Assembly: GCF_020880695.1 (NCBI RefSeq)
Contig: NZ_JAJIWO010000002.1
Location: 496,432 to 560,431, forward strand
Origin: Mucilaginibacter sp. UR6-11
Lineage (GTDB): Bacteria; Bacteroidota; Bacteroidia; Sphingobacteriales; Sphingobacteriaceae
Direction of reading: 5' to 3'
DNA length: 64,000 nt
Positions within the stretch are counted from its first letter, which is position 1; each line of letters begins with the position of its first letter. Under the pieces are notes generated by a model. It worked only from the letters and a program-made list of their open reading frames with translations, was not told where the DNA came from and did no database searches. Below are positions 54,387-62,621 of this stretch, piece by piece. A program made the translations under genes and the position numbers.

Positions 54387-55130
54387 TTACCGTACAGCCG
54401 CAGTTGTGCCCATGTCCGGTAAAAGCGATGTTTTTTCTCCGGGCTTAAACCCGGCCGGGATAGAAAAGTCTTTAGGGCCGGGTGCTTTGGCGCTGAATTT
54501 ATAGTCCGAAAATGAGATTTTGCGCGTCAGCTGGGTAGTGCCCGACTTTGATGTCGCTGCTTGGTCTGACGCCAGGCCAAGTATCATATTGTCGGCTTTG
54601 CTTACAAAAACATATATCCTGTCATACAATTTCTTTGAGCTATTTCCCCACTCAACAAATAATTGATAACAGTCGACGTTGTTGATCGTGGTGTCCGAAA
54701 GTATTTGTGTCGTATATCGCGTCTCGTTGATCTTTCTGTTTAACTCGTTTACCAAAGAGTTTAACGGGTCGGCATAGGTCTTATTGGCCTCCCTGGGCTT
54801 CATAACATATATACCGTCTTTCAAATAAAGTTCAAGTTGCTGCTTACTATTGCCCACATACTTAAACTTACCATAACTGGCATCACAATCAATCATATAG
54901 CTTTCATAGTTATTATCACCCAGCCGGTTGCATAGCGCTACTTTCATTTCGGCGCGCTGATCACTTCCGCCGGAAGGGTCATTGTTTATTTCAGAAACTT
55001 TATAACTGATACCCGGGCTATTAGTTATCTTATCTATAGAACTTTGAAGGATTTGCTGCTGGGCTTTAGCTGTAAAAGCAAGTAGTAGGCAAAAGGCTAG
55101 TGCGAAGTTTTTAGCTGTTAATATCATCAT
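54387..55130 (-). CDS. Exported LolA-like/uncharacterised protein
   Basis: A 247-residue exported protein with signal peptide (KNFALAFCLLLAFTAKAQQ). The mature sequence (EINNDPSGGSDQRAEMKVAL, GDNNYESYMIDCDASYGKFKYVGNSKQQLELYLKDGIYVMKP, DTTINNVDCYQLFVEW, FVSKADNMILGLAS) has the antiparallel strand pattern of LolA/outer-membrane lipoprotein-sorting-like folds. Function unproven. ATGs at 55130 and 55127 are both possible. Confidence 0.65.
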   Translation of the reverse strand: MMILTAKNFALAFCLLLAFTAKAQQQILQSSIDKITNSPGISYKVSEINNDPSGGSDQRAEMKVALCNRLGDNNYESYMIDCDASYGKFKYVGNSKQQLELYLKDGIYVMKPREANKTYADPLNSLVNELNRKINETRYTTQILSDTTINNVDCYQLFVEWGNSSKKLYDRIYVFVSKADNMILGLASDQAATSKSGTTQLTRKISFSDYKFSAKAPGPKDFSIPAGFKPGEKTSLLPDMGTTAAVR

Positions 55131-55242
55131 GAATAAGGTAGTGGCGGTGCAAACATACCATGTTTTGCGGTTTTATTTAAAAGTATTTACCAATTATTAT
55201 GTAAAAAACCTGATCGGTATACGAAGCAAATTGCATTAGTGT

Positions 55243-55250
55243 TATATTTG
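55243..55250 (+). promoter_or_regulatory. TAnnTTTG promoter element for the pdhB-type gene
   Basis: TATATTTG, 29 bases before the ATG at 55280, matches the Bacteroidota -7 consensus. Confidence 0.45.
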
Positions 55251-55279
55251 CGTGCAAAAAAAATCATTTAATTAATAAG

Positions 55280-56263
55280 ATGAGAGAAATACAGTTCAGA
55301 GAAGCACTTCGCGAAGCAATGCAGGAAGAAATGCGCAACGACGAAACGATATACCTGATGGGCGAAGAGGTTGCCGAATATAACGGTGCCTACAAAGTTA
55401 GCCAGGGTATGTTAGACGAGTTTGGCGCTAAACGGGTTATTGATACCCCCATCTCTGAATTGGGCTTTGCCGGGATAGGCATAGGTTCGGCCATGAACGG
55501 GTTAAAACCTATTATTGAGTTCATGACGTTTAACTTCTCGTTAGTGGCTATTGACCAGGTGATCAACGGCGCTGCCAAGATCATGTCAATGAGCGGCGGC
55601 CAGTTCTCTGTACCTATTGTTTTCCGCGGCCCTACGGGTAATGCGGGTATGCTAAGTTCACAACATAGCCAGTGTTTTGAAAACTGGTATGCCAACTGCC
55701 CGGGCTTAAAGGTGGTTGTACCATCAAACCCTGCAGATGCCAAAGGTTTATTAAAATCATGTATTATTGATCCCGATCCTTGTATTTTCATGGAGTCGGA
55801 GTTAATGTATGGCGATAAAGGCATGGTTCCTGAAGAAACTTATTATATCCCGATTGGCAAAGCTGCCGTAACCAAAGAAGGTACTGATGTAACTTTGGTA
55901 GGTTTTGGCAAGATCATGAAAGTTGTTAACGCAGCCGCTGCCGACCTGGAGAAAGAAGGCATCAGCGCTGAAGTGATCGACTTACGCACCGTGCGCCCTA
56001 TTGATTACGAAACAGTGATCAACTCGGTTAAAAAAACAAACCGCCTGGTATTGGTTGAAGAAAGCTGGCCATTAGGCTCGATAGCTACCGAGATCGCCTT
56101 TAAGGTACAGAAAGATGCATTTGATTATTTAGATGCACCTATCCTACGCATTATGGGTGGCGATGTTCCGTTGCCTTACGCACCAACTTTAATACAAGAG
56201 TACCTGCCAAACGCTGATAAAGTTGTTAAAGCTGTTAAAGAAGTAATGTACGTTACCAAATAA
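55280..56263 (+). CDS. pdhB: Pyruvate dehydrogenase E1 component, beta subunit
   Basis: A 327-residue subunit of the pyruvate dehydrogenase complex that helps decarboxylate pyruvate and acetylate lipoyl-E2. Family signatures: MREIQFREALREAMQEEMRNDETIYLMGEEVAEYNGAYKVSQG, DTPISELGFAGIGIGSAMNGLKPIIEFM, FRGPTGNAGMLSSQHSQ, and the transketolase C-terminal domain (VIDLRTVRPIDYETV, LVEESWPLGSIATE). The alpha subunit and E2 are not adjacent. It has its own promoter-like element and a terminator. Confidence 0.92.
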   Translation: MREIQFREALREAMQEEMRNDETIYLMGEEVAEYNGAYKVSQGMLDEFGAKRVIDTPISELGFAGIGIGSAMNGLKPIIEFMTFNFSLVAIDQVINGAAKIMSMSGGQFSVPIVFRGPTGNAGMLSSQHSQCFENWYANCPGLKVVVPSNPADAKGLLKSCIIDPDPCIFMESELMYGDKGMVPEETYYIPIGKAAVTKEGTDVTLVGFGKIMKVVNAAAADLEKEGISAEVIDLRTVRPIDYETVINSVKKTNRLVLVEESWPLGSIATEIAFKVQKDAFDYLDAPILRIMGGDVPLPYAPTLIQEYLPNADKVVKAVKEVMYVTK

Positions 56264-56280
56264 CGATCAATGAATATTTT

Positions 56281-56313
56281 AAAAGCCTGTTATTTTTATA
56301 GCAGGCTTTTTTT
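56281..56313 (+). terminator. Intrinsic terminator after pdhB
   Basis: AAAAGCCTG..CAGGCTTTT stem with an AT-rich loop followed by T residues. Confidence 0.8.
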
Positions 56314-56342
56314 ATGCAATATTGTGTACCAATTATTACGCC

Positions 56343-57110
56343 ATGAACATTAAAAAAATTACCGGCTTTTTGATGGCTGCCTTATTGTTAAGCAGCTTTA
56401 CCCTGTTTGAGCAAAAGCGTGACATCAATATCGTATTTATTGGCGACAGCATTACCTATGGCGCCGGATTGCCTGATCGTGCTACGCAGGCGCCGCCGGC
56501 TATCTGTGCCAATTATTTAAAAACGCAGGCAAATATTGGCGCGGTTGAATTTTCAAACCAGGGTCATAGCGGTTATACAACGCTCGACTGGCTGCCGGGC
56601 ACGCGTGCCTTAAACGATGCCGAGGCCGCCGCAAAAGTATTTGCCAATCAACAGGCGCAACTATTGTTCGCTATCAAGATCGGTACCAATGACAGTGCGG
56701 TAAAAGGCACCCATGGCGCCCCGGTGTCGGTAGAAGATTACCGTACAAACCTTAAGATCATCATTGACCGGCTACTGAAAGATTTCCCCGGCTGTAAAAT
56801 AGTGATCCAGCATCCCATCTGGTACAGCCCCAACACTTACAATGGTTCCATGTACCTGCAGGAGGGCCTTACCCGCCTGCAAACCTATATCCCGGTAATA
56901 GATGAACTGGTTAAAACCTACAAAACCGGCAACCCGGAACAGGTTTTTGTTGGTGATACCAAAGGCTTTAAATATTTCGAAAAAAATTACCTGACAGATT
57001 TCCAGCCGGAAGATGGCCACCAGGGGATTTTTTATTTGCACCCCAATCCTAAAGGCGCCATAGCGCTGGGCGAATTTTGGGGAAAAGCCATTGCCAGGGT
57101 TGTGAAGTAA
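56343..57110 (+). CDS. SGNH/GDSL-type hydrolase
   Basis: A secreted esterase-type hydrolase of about 255 residues. The ATG at 56343 is preferred over a TTG 21 bases upstream because a signal segment follows directly (KKITGFLMAALLLSSFTLF). Block I is FIGDSITYG with nucleophile Ser36, the glycine is in NQGHSGYTT, the Asn block is IKIGTNDSAVKG and the Asp-His block is EDGHQGIFYLHPNPKG. All four SGNH residues are present. Possible substrates are acylated glycans. Confidence 0.88.
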   Translation: MNIKKITGFLMAALLLSSFTLFEQKRDINIVFIGDSITYGAGLPDRATQAPPAICANYLKTQANIGAVEFSNQGHSGYTTLDWLPGTRALNDAEAAAKVFANQQAQLLFAIKIGTNDSAVKGTHGAPVSVEDYRTNLKIIIDRLLKDFPGCKIVIQHPIWYSPNTYNGSMYLQEGLTRLQTYIPVIDELVKTYKTGNPEQVFVGDTKGFKYFEKNYLTDFQPEDGHQGIFYLHPNPKGAIALGEFWGKAIARVVK

Positions 57111-57122
57111 GAAGGGGTTGCG

Positions 57123-58100
57123 CTAGAGATTCTTTAACAATGCGTCCAAAAACTGCCCCGCTACTTCAATATGCGGGATATGCTTGCAGTTGTCAAACTC
57201 AACCAATTTGCAATCCGGGATCTTCCTGGCAGTCGCCGGGCCTAAAATTTTGTATTGCCCGTGTTTCATCTTTTCCTCCGGGCTTAATAATGCTTTGCCG
57301 ATAATTGTATTATCCTCCTGGCCAATAAACAAAACCACAGGCACTTTTATCGCCCCAAACTCATAGCAAACCGGCTGCTCATAGATCATGGTATAGGTTA
57401 GCGCGGCAACTTTGGCATAACGCGGAAAGTTGGCGCTTTTTGCCGGTCCGGCTGCAATTTTAACCAGGTAATCATAATCAGGGCTCCATTTGGTAAAGTA
57501 CGATTCGGTGTAATATTTCTTCACGCTTTCGTAGGTGGTTTTTAGCTCGGTTTGATATTCTTCATCAATAGTAACATAAGGCACAAAGGTGCGGTAGTCT
57601 TCCAGGCCTATCGGGTCCTCCAGTAAAAGTTTGCTTACCACATCCGGATACATCAGCGTAAACCGCGTGGCCAGCATGCCGCCCATCGAATGGCCCAATA
57701 GCGTAACTTTAGCTATCCCCAACCTGTCCAACAACGCTTTATTAAATCGCGCCAGCAAATTAAAGCTGTAGTGAATCAACGCTTTGTCTGATTTACCGAA
57801 GCCCGCCTGGTCGGGTACCACTACGCGGTATCCTTTTGCGCCGAGGGCTTTGATAACGCCGCCCCAGTAATAGCCGCCAAAGTTTTTGCCATGAAAAAGC
57901 ATCACCGTTTTACCGTTAGGGTTGGCTGGCATAACATCCATATAAGCCATTTGGATAGTTTGGCCCCCGGTTTTAACCGGAAAAAATTTAACCGGGTAAG
58001 GATATTTTACTTCATTAAGGGTGATGGATAAACTATCTTGCGCCGACGCTTTTAGCAGGCTTATAAAAAGCATGGCTGTTAATAAAATTCTTCGCTTCAT
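57123..58100 (-). CDS. Exported alpha/beta hydrolase
   Basis: A 325-residue alpha/beta-fold hydrolase with a signal peptide (ILLTAMLFISLLKASAQ). The oxyanion region is MLFHGKNFGGYYW, the nucleophile elbow LLGHSMGGMLATRF, the Asp is probably in VVLFIGQEDNTIIG and the His in NCKHIPHIEVAGQFL. The sequence is like periplasmic haloalkane-dehalogenase/esterase relatives; substrate unknown. It converges on the SGNH hydrolase gene with 12 bases between. Confidence 0.88.
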   Translation of the reverse strand: MKRRILLTAMLFISLLKASAQDSLSITLNEVKYPYPVKFFPVKTGGQTIQMAYMDVMPANPNGKTVMLFHGKNFGGYYWGGVIKALGAKGYRVVVPDQAGFGKSDKALIHYSFNLLARFNKALLDRLGIAKVTLLGHSMGGMLATRFTLMYPDVVSKLLLEDPIGLEDYRTFVPYVTIDEEYQTELKTTYESVKKYYTESYFTKWSPDYDYLVKIAAGPAKSANFPRYAKVAALTYTMIYEQPVCYEFGAIKVPVVLFIGQEDNTIIGKALLSPEEKMKHGQYKILGPATARKIPDCKLVEFDNCKHIPHIEVAGQFLDALLKNL

Positions 58101-58156
58101 ATTTCAATTACAGTCAGCACAATTAAAAGTTTGTAACTTGCGCCAAATAACAAACA

Positions 58157-58375
58157 ATGGACGAGTTAACAGTAAAAGACAGTAACGGGAACCAGCTGCA
58201 TGACGGCGACTCGGTAACGGTTATAAAGAGTTTGAAAGTAAAAGGAGGCGGCACTACCATAAAACAAGGTACAACGGTTAAGAAGATCCGCCTTACAGCT
58301 AACAACGAAGAGGTTGATTGCAAGATTGATGGCATGAGCATTGTATTACGTACGGAATTTTTAAGAAAGAAATAA
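58157..58375 (+). CDS. PhnA-domain-like small protein
   Basis: A 72-residue protein matching the C-terminal PhnA/YjdM domain (VKDSNGNQLHDGDSVTVIKSLKVKGGGTTIKQGTTVKKIRL), a small SH3-like beta barrel. The N-terminal zinc ribbon of full PhnA proteins is absent. PhnA was linked to phosphonate use, though the role is doubtful. The stop and the next start share one base (TAATG), so it is translationally coupled to the lysine-rich protein. Confidence 0.8.
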   Translation: MDELTVKDSNGNQLHDGDSVTVIKSLKVKGGGTTIKQGTTVKKIRLTANNEEVDCKIDGMSIVLRTEFLRKK

Positions 58376-58854
58376 TGGCAGGTAAAATGGACGCGTTTGA
58401 TCAGGCGATCAAACAAATAGGTATAGATAATTCAAGCGAGATCAATGGTGATTTAAAGGATTACTTCCTGGTTTCGAAAAGAGCAGATGGTAGTAATAAG
58501 ATACAGTGGCAAAAGAATATCTCTACTCACATTCGCCATAAAGTTACAAAACTGGTTAAGCAATATTACGCGACCGAGCCTGTTAAAGTAATGCCTGAGC
58601 CCGTTAAGGAACTGGCTAAACCTGTTGAGGTTGAGGCAGCATCTAAGCCTGTTAAGAAGGTTACTAAAGCTGCTAAAGATGTGATTGAGCCTGTTAAGAA
58701 GGCTACTAAACCTGCTAAGGATGTGATTGAGCCTGTTAAGAAGGCTGCTAAACCTGCTAAGGATGTGATTGAGCCTGTTAAGAAGGCTGCTAAACCTGCT
58801 AAAGATGTGGTTGATGCTGTTAAGAATAAGGTAACTAAACCTGTTAAAGTATAA
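58375..58854 (+). CDS. Lysine/proline/alanine-rich protein with 14-residue tandem repeats
   Basis: A 159-residue basic protein. The first 65 residues form a compact domain I do not recognise (KMDAFDQAIKQIGIDNSSEINGDLKDYF, IQWQKNISTHIRHKVTKLVKQYY). The rest is a low-complexity tail in which DVIEPVKKAAKPAK recurs four times with small changes, like histone-H1-type tails. The repeats are 42 bases long in the DNA. A nucleoid or nucleic-acid-binding role is inferred. It is coupled to the PhnA-like gene, and its 3' half overlaps the antisense extension of a lipocalin-like gene. Confidence 0.75.
   Translation: MAGKMDAFDQAIKQIGIDNSSEINGDLKDYFLVSKRADGSNKIQWQKNISTHIRHKVTKLVKQYYATEPVKVMPEPVKELAKPVEVEAASKPVKKVTKAAKDVIEPVKKATKPAKDVIEPVKKAAKPAKDVIEPVKKAAKPAKDVVDAVKNKVTKPVKV
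58678..58845. repeat. Coding 42-bp tandem repeat (four units)
   Basis: Units begin at 58678, 58720, 58762 and 58804, each GATGTGATTGAGCCTGTTAA and following bases; the last unit has diverged (GATGTGGTTGATGCTG). The even 42-base period keeps the frame. Confidence 0.85.
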
Positions 58855-59093
58855 GTGCCAAATATGCTGGTGGTGGTTATGTTGGTTCCTAAGTTAACTT
58901 CGGTAACCATAAAGTGCGTTGTGGTGAGTGATTTGTATATTTTAAAGCCGTGTGACTGCGGTATTACGCTCGTGCCTTTGTAAGTAAATTCTGTAAGATC
59001 CCAGATGCCTGCCAGTTTGTTAGTATTAGTTTGAGCTTTTACAAAAAAGCTACTGCAGGTAATTAATAAGACTATAAAATATTTCATGATCAA
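58855..59093 (-). pseudogene. Truncated lipocalin-like exported protein
   Basis: Reading from 59093 or 59087, the frame gives a good signal peptide (YFIVLLITCSSFFVKAQ) and then the start of a lipocalin-like domain (LAGIWDLTEFTYKG, GFKIYKSLTTTHFMVT, FGTYTL). From about 58854 on, the frame runs antisense through the repeat of the lysine-rich gene down to a stop at 58566, giving a low-complexity Thr/Leu/Ala tail of about 95 residues. The natural C-terminal half of the domain is missing. I read this as a gene broken by rearrangement; expression of the chimeric 175-residue product is unknown. Confidence 0.6.
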
Positions 59094-59295
59094 GGTTTTT
59101 TTGGTGACGTAATTGCAGGATTTAAAACCAGGGTTTCAAAAAGTTGGCTAAAATTGGCCGTCAGTACTAAGCTTTACCTATATTTGAAATATAAAGCTGA
59201 TATCTTCGTTGCTATTGTATAACTACCGATATCGCTTTTAACTACGTTTATCGCCTCGGTAAGGCTTCATATAGTATCTTACATCTTCTTTTTTA

Positions 59296-60690
59296 ATGAA
59301 AATTGCAATTTGGTTACGTATAAAATTAAAACGATCTTTTGATAGGATTAAGAATGAAAATTTAAAGAAAAACGCATTACAGGCAATCCCTTTCTGGATA
59401 GCTTCAATAATTGCAGGCCTTGCGGCAGTATTGTATACAAAGCTATTTGTTGCCGCCGAGCATCTTACCACCTATGCTTTTAACCAACATTCCTGGTATC
59501 TTTTTATACTGTCTCCAATTTGTTTTGTTTTAGCCTGGTGGCTGGTTCATCGTTTTGCACCATATTCAAGGGGGAGCGGTATCCCGCAAGTTATGGCGGC
59601 TATTAAAATATCATCGCCACGTTCCAGCAAAGCAGTTGATAAACTTTTAGGGTTACGTATTATTTTCATTAAAGTGTTGTCAAGCCTGGTTATGGCAATT
59701 GGCGGCGGGGCAATTGGCCGTGAGGGCCCAACCATACAGATCTCTGCATCAATATATAAATTCGTGTACCAGATTTTACCAAATTGGTGGCCCAAAGTAG
59801 CTAAGAAAAATATGATTGTTACGGGGGCCGCGGCCGGTCTTGCTGCTGCATTTAATACCCCGTTGGGGGGGATTGTGTTTGCGATAGAAGAGTTAACAAA
59901 AACCCATTTTAGCTACTACAAAACAGCTATATTTTCTTCGGTTATCATAGCCGGGTTATCTGCCCAGGCGCTATTGGGTCCATATTTATACCTGGGTTAT
60001 CCCAAACTGGACGGATTATCCAATTCCATATTTTTTGGGGTAGCGGTTGTTGCGGTAATTTCCGGCTTGCTGGGCGGCGCAATGTCAAAAATGATTTTAA
60101 TAATTTTTGAATGGAAAGCCAAATTTAAATTCTCCTATCATCATGTACTATTTGTAGTAGGCTGCTCATTGATACTGGTTACTTTGGCCTGTTTGGTTAG
60201 CCAGGATGTATTAGGCTCTGGTAAAGATATTATGCAAAAAACCTTGTTCACATCAGATAAATATGTGAGCTGGTACACACCCATACTTAGAATAATAGGC
60301 CCCTTACTCTCGTTTACAACCGGGGCTGCCGGCGGTATATTTGCGCCGGCGTTGGGCGCGGGTGCAAGTGTAGGCTCTTTAGTAGCCAGTTGGTTTAAAG
60401 TATCAGATATTGATACTAATATGCTAATTTTATCGGGCATGGTTGGCTTTTTAACAGGAGTAACCCGGTCGCCGTTTACATCGGTTATATTGGTGCTTGA
60501 AATGACTAATCGCCATAACGTAATCTTTCACCTGATACTTGCGGGCATGGTTGCCAGTTTGGTGGCAATTATTATTGACAAACATTCTTTATACGATCAT
60601 CTTAAACTACAATATATTAAAGAGCTAAATATGCCAGAACAAACTGAAATGACAGAGCAGGTGGATCAAGCTGCAAATAAACCAATTTGA
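59296..60690 (+). CDS. CLC-family chloride channel/antiporter (canonical type)
   Basis: A 464-residue CLC protein with 10 or more membrane segments. The anion-selectivity motif GSGIP is at 93-97, GREGPTIQ is at 141-148 with the gating Glu143, and FTTGAAGGIFAPALGAGA supplies the third motif. IEEL at about 200 suggests the internal proton glutamate is kept, which favours a Cl-/H+ exchanger rather than a channel. The next gene, 7 bases on, is a divergent CLC; they probably form one transcript. No CBS domains follow. Confidence 0.92.
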   Translation: MKIAIWLRIKLKRSFDRIKNENLKKNALQAIPFWIASIIAGLAAVLYTKLFVAAEHLTTYAFNQHSWYLFILSPICFVLAWWLVHRFAPYSRGSGIPQVMAAIKISSPRSSKAVDKLLGLRIIFIKVLSSLVMAIGGGAIGREGPTIQISASIYKFVYQILPNWWPKVAKKNMIVTGAAAGLAAAFNTPLGGIVFAIEELTKTHFSYYKTAIFSSVIIAGLSAQALLGPYLYLGYPKLDGLSNSIFFGVAVVAVISGLLGGAMSKMILIIFEWKAKFKFSYHHVLFVVGCSLILVTLACLVSQDVLGSGKDIMQKTLFTSDKYVSWYTPILRIIGPLLSFTTGAAGGIFAPALGAGASVGSLVASWFKVSDIDTNMLILSGMVGFLTGVTRSPFTSVILVLEMTNRHNVIFHLILAGMVASLVAIIIDKHSLYDHLKLQYIKELNMPEQTEMTEQVDQAANKPI

Positions 60691-60697
60691 TATAGAT

Positions 60698-62086
60698 ATG
60701 CCAGGGGAAGGTTATTTATCAATTAAAAAGCATTATACAGTTTTTAAACACCAGTTGCGGTGGACAGTAATAATAGTACCAGTTGCAGTTGTTATTGGCA
60801 GCATGGTTGCTTTTTTTTTATCGCTGTTAAGCTGGGCCATACATTTCCGCTTTGCTCATCCCTGGCTTTTATACCTGTTGCCGGTGGCCGGTACAGCAAT
60901 TTATTTTTCATACCAGCTTTACGGTAAAAATTCTGAAAAAGGAAATAACCTGATCATAGACGAGATTCATGAACCCGGCGGCGGTGTGCCAAAAAGGATG
61001 ACCCCTTTGGTATTGCTGACCACCGTTATTACGCACTTATTTGGCGGCTCGGCAGGCAGAGAGGGCACAGCTGTACAAATGGGTGGCAGCATAGCGCAAT
61101 TTTTTGGTTTGTGGTTTAAATTAAATGCTGTTGATACCGGCATTATACTCACGGCAGGCATAGCGGCAGGTTTTGGCGCCGTATTTGGCACACCGTTAGC
61201 CGGTGCGATATTCGCGATAGAAGTTTTAACACAGGGTCGGATCCAATACGCTGCCCTAATACCTTGCCTGGTTGCAGGCATAGTGGCCGATATCACTGTT
61301 TCTGCCTGGGGCATTCATCATACGGCTTATCATATTGGTGTTGTACCCGCCGGCTCTGCGTTGTTTACACCCTATATGCATATTGATGTTTTATTGCTAA
61401 TAAAGGTTGTTATAGCGTCTGTTGCTTTTGGGTTGGCCAGTATGTTGTTTGCAGAAACAGTACATGGGGTTAAAAATATCTTCAATAAATATATTTTTCC
61501 TAAATGGGCCATACCCGCATTAGGGGGCCTCATAATTATTGCATTAACCTTTATTATAGGTAAACCCGACTATCTGAGCCTTGGGGTGGATGCAGAATAT
61601 AGCGGGGCCGTAACTATACCGTCAGCCTTTAACGCCGGTGGCGCCGATACCTGGAGCTGGCTCTGGAAAACTGTTTATACAACTATAACATTAGGCTCGG
61701 GTTTTAAGGGTGGAGAGGTTACGCCATTGTTTTTTATCGGTTCCACATTGGGTAATACTTTATCATCCTTATTAAATGCGCCGGTAAGCTTGTTTGCCGC
61801 TTTAGGTTTTATAGCGGTTTTTGCGGGGGCTACCAATACGCCGCTGGCCAGTACCTTTATGGGTATTGAACTTTTTGGCAGCGAATATGCCTTGTTTTTT
61901 GCGGTAGCCTGTTTTACCGCTTATTTTTTTAGTGGCGACTCGGGCATCTACAGTTCGCAACGTATTGCGGTACCCAAGATCTTTGATGATGCTTCATCAA
62001 TTGAAAGCATAGCCGAAGCCGAACAAAAAAGGCAGAACTACATGCGCCGCAGGATAGCCAGGTACAAAATAGCCAAAAAGAAATAG
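60698..62086 (+). CDS. CLC-family transporter of the fluoride (CLC-F) type
   Basis: A 462-residue CLC protein that differs from its neighbour at the selectivity motifs. The first is GGGVP (94-98), lacking the serine of GSGIP, and the second is GREGTAVQMGGSIAQ (120-134, with Glu122), which matches the fluoride/proton antiporters of the CLC-F clade. The third is GSGFKGGEVTPLFFIGSTLG. The internal glutamate pair reads IEVL. No fluoride riboswitch is visible upstream. Fluoride export is inferred from motifs only. Confidence 0.85.
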   Translation: MPGEGYLSIKKHYTVFKHQLRWTVIIVPVAVVIGSMVAFFLSLLSWAIHFRFAHPWLLYLLPVAGTAIYFSYQLYGKNSEKGNNLIIDEIHEPGGGVPKRMTPLVLLTTVITHLFGGSAGREGTAVQMGGSIAQFFGLWFKLNAVDTGIILTAGIAAGFGAVFGTPLAGAIFAIEVLTQGRIQYAALIPCLVAGIVADITVSAWGIHHTAYHIGVVPAGSALFTPYMHIDVLLLIKVVIASVAFGLASMLFAETVHGVKNIFNKYIFPKWAIPALGGLIIIALTFIIGKPDYLSLGVDAEYSGAVTIPSAFNAGGADTWSWLWKTVYTTITLGSGFKGGEVTPLFFIGSTLGNTLSSLLNAPVSLFAALGFIAVFAGATNTPLASTFMGIELFGSEYALFFAVACFTAYFFSGDSGIYSSQRIAVPKIFDDASSIESIAEAEQKRQNYMRRRIARYKIAKKK

Positions 62087-62236
62087 TGGTATTGCCGGAT
62101 CAGAACGTAATTGCTTTTTTACAAAACCCTTGCATTTATATACTATAATTGTGCATTAGTACAGTAAATTTACAAATTATGATATTGGTCATAAATCATA
62201 ATTAAACCTGGTATTATCTTTACAAAAATTATCACC

Positions 62237-62614
62237 ATGATTGCCTTCATTATTATAAACGTTATTTTCTGCCTGTCGTTTTTAGTGTTTGCCTACCTGA
62301 ACCTTAATGATATTGACTGGTACTTATGGGTGCCCATATATGTTGCAGTGGCCGCCTGTTGCGGTTTGGCCTGCTTCGGGATGTATTACCCTAAAGTATA
62401 TTTAGGGCTAACCGCCTTTTACCTGGTCTACGCCGTTAAGCTGTTCTTTGAAAAAGATGGCGTGCGCGACTGGATTGTTAAGTACCGCGCGCCGAGCCTG
62501 GTTGAAACCATGCAGGCCGAGAAGCCTTTCATTGAAAATACCCGCGAGTTTTTTGGTTTGCTGATCATATCTGCCGCGCTGATCATTGATTATGTTGTGG
62601 TGATACATATTTAA
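62237..62614 (+). CDS. Transmembrane 220-like protein
   Basis: A 125-residue inner-membrane protein with four hydrophobic helices (IAFIIINVIFCLSFLVFAYLN, LWVPIYVAVAACCGLACFGMYY, VYLGLTAFYLVYAVKLF, FGLLIISAALIIDYVVVIHI). The conserved YLNLNDIDW and TREFFGL stretches are typical of TMEM220 proteins. It lies 7 bases upstream of an EboA gene, and TMEM220 proteins commonly sit at the head of such clusters; the role is unknown. Confidence 0.82.
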   Translation: MIAFIIINVIFCLSFLVFAYLNLNDIDWYLWVPIYVAVAACCGLACFGMYYPKVYLGLTAFYLVYAVKLFFEKDGVRDWIVKYRAPSLVETMQAEKPFIENTREFFGLLIISAALIIDYVVVIHI

Positions 62615-62621
62615 TTACAAG

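Noticed and set aside
58566..59093. Intact 175-residue exported protein
   Set aside because: The second half is antisense to the repeat of the plus-strand gene and has no lipocalin features.
59094..59295. Fluoride riboswitch ahead of the CLC genes
   Set aside because: I looked for the GGNGAUGG-type core and pseudoknot pairing and did not see them.
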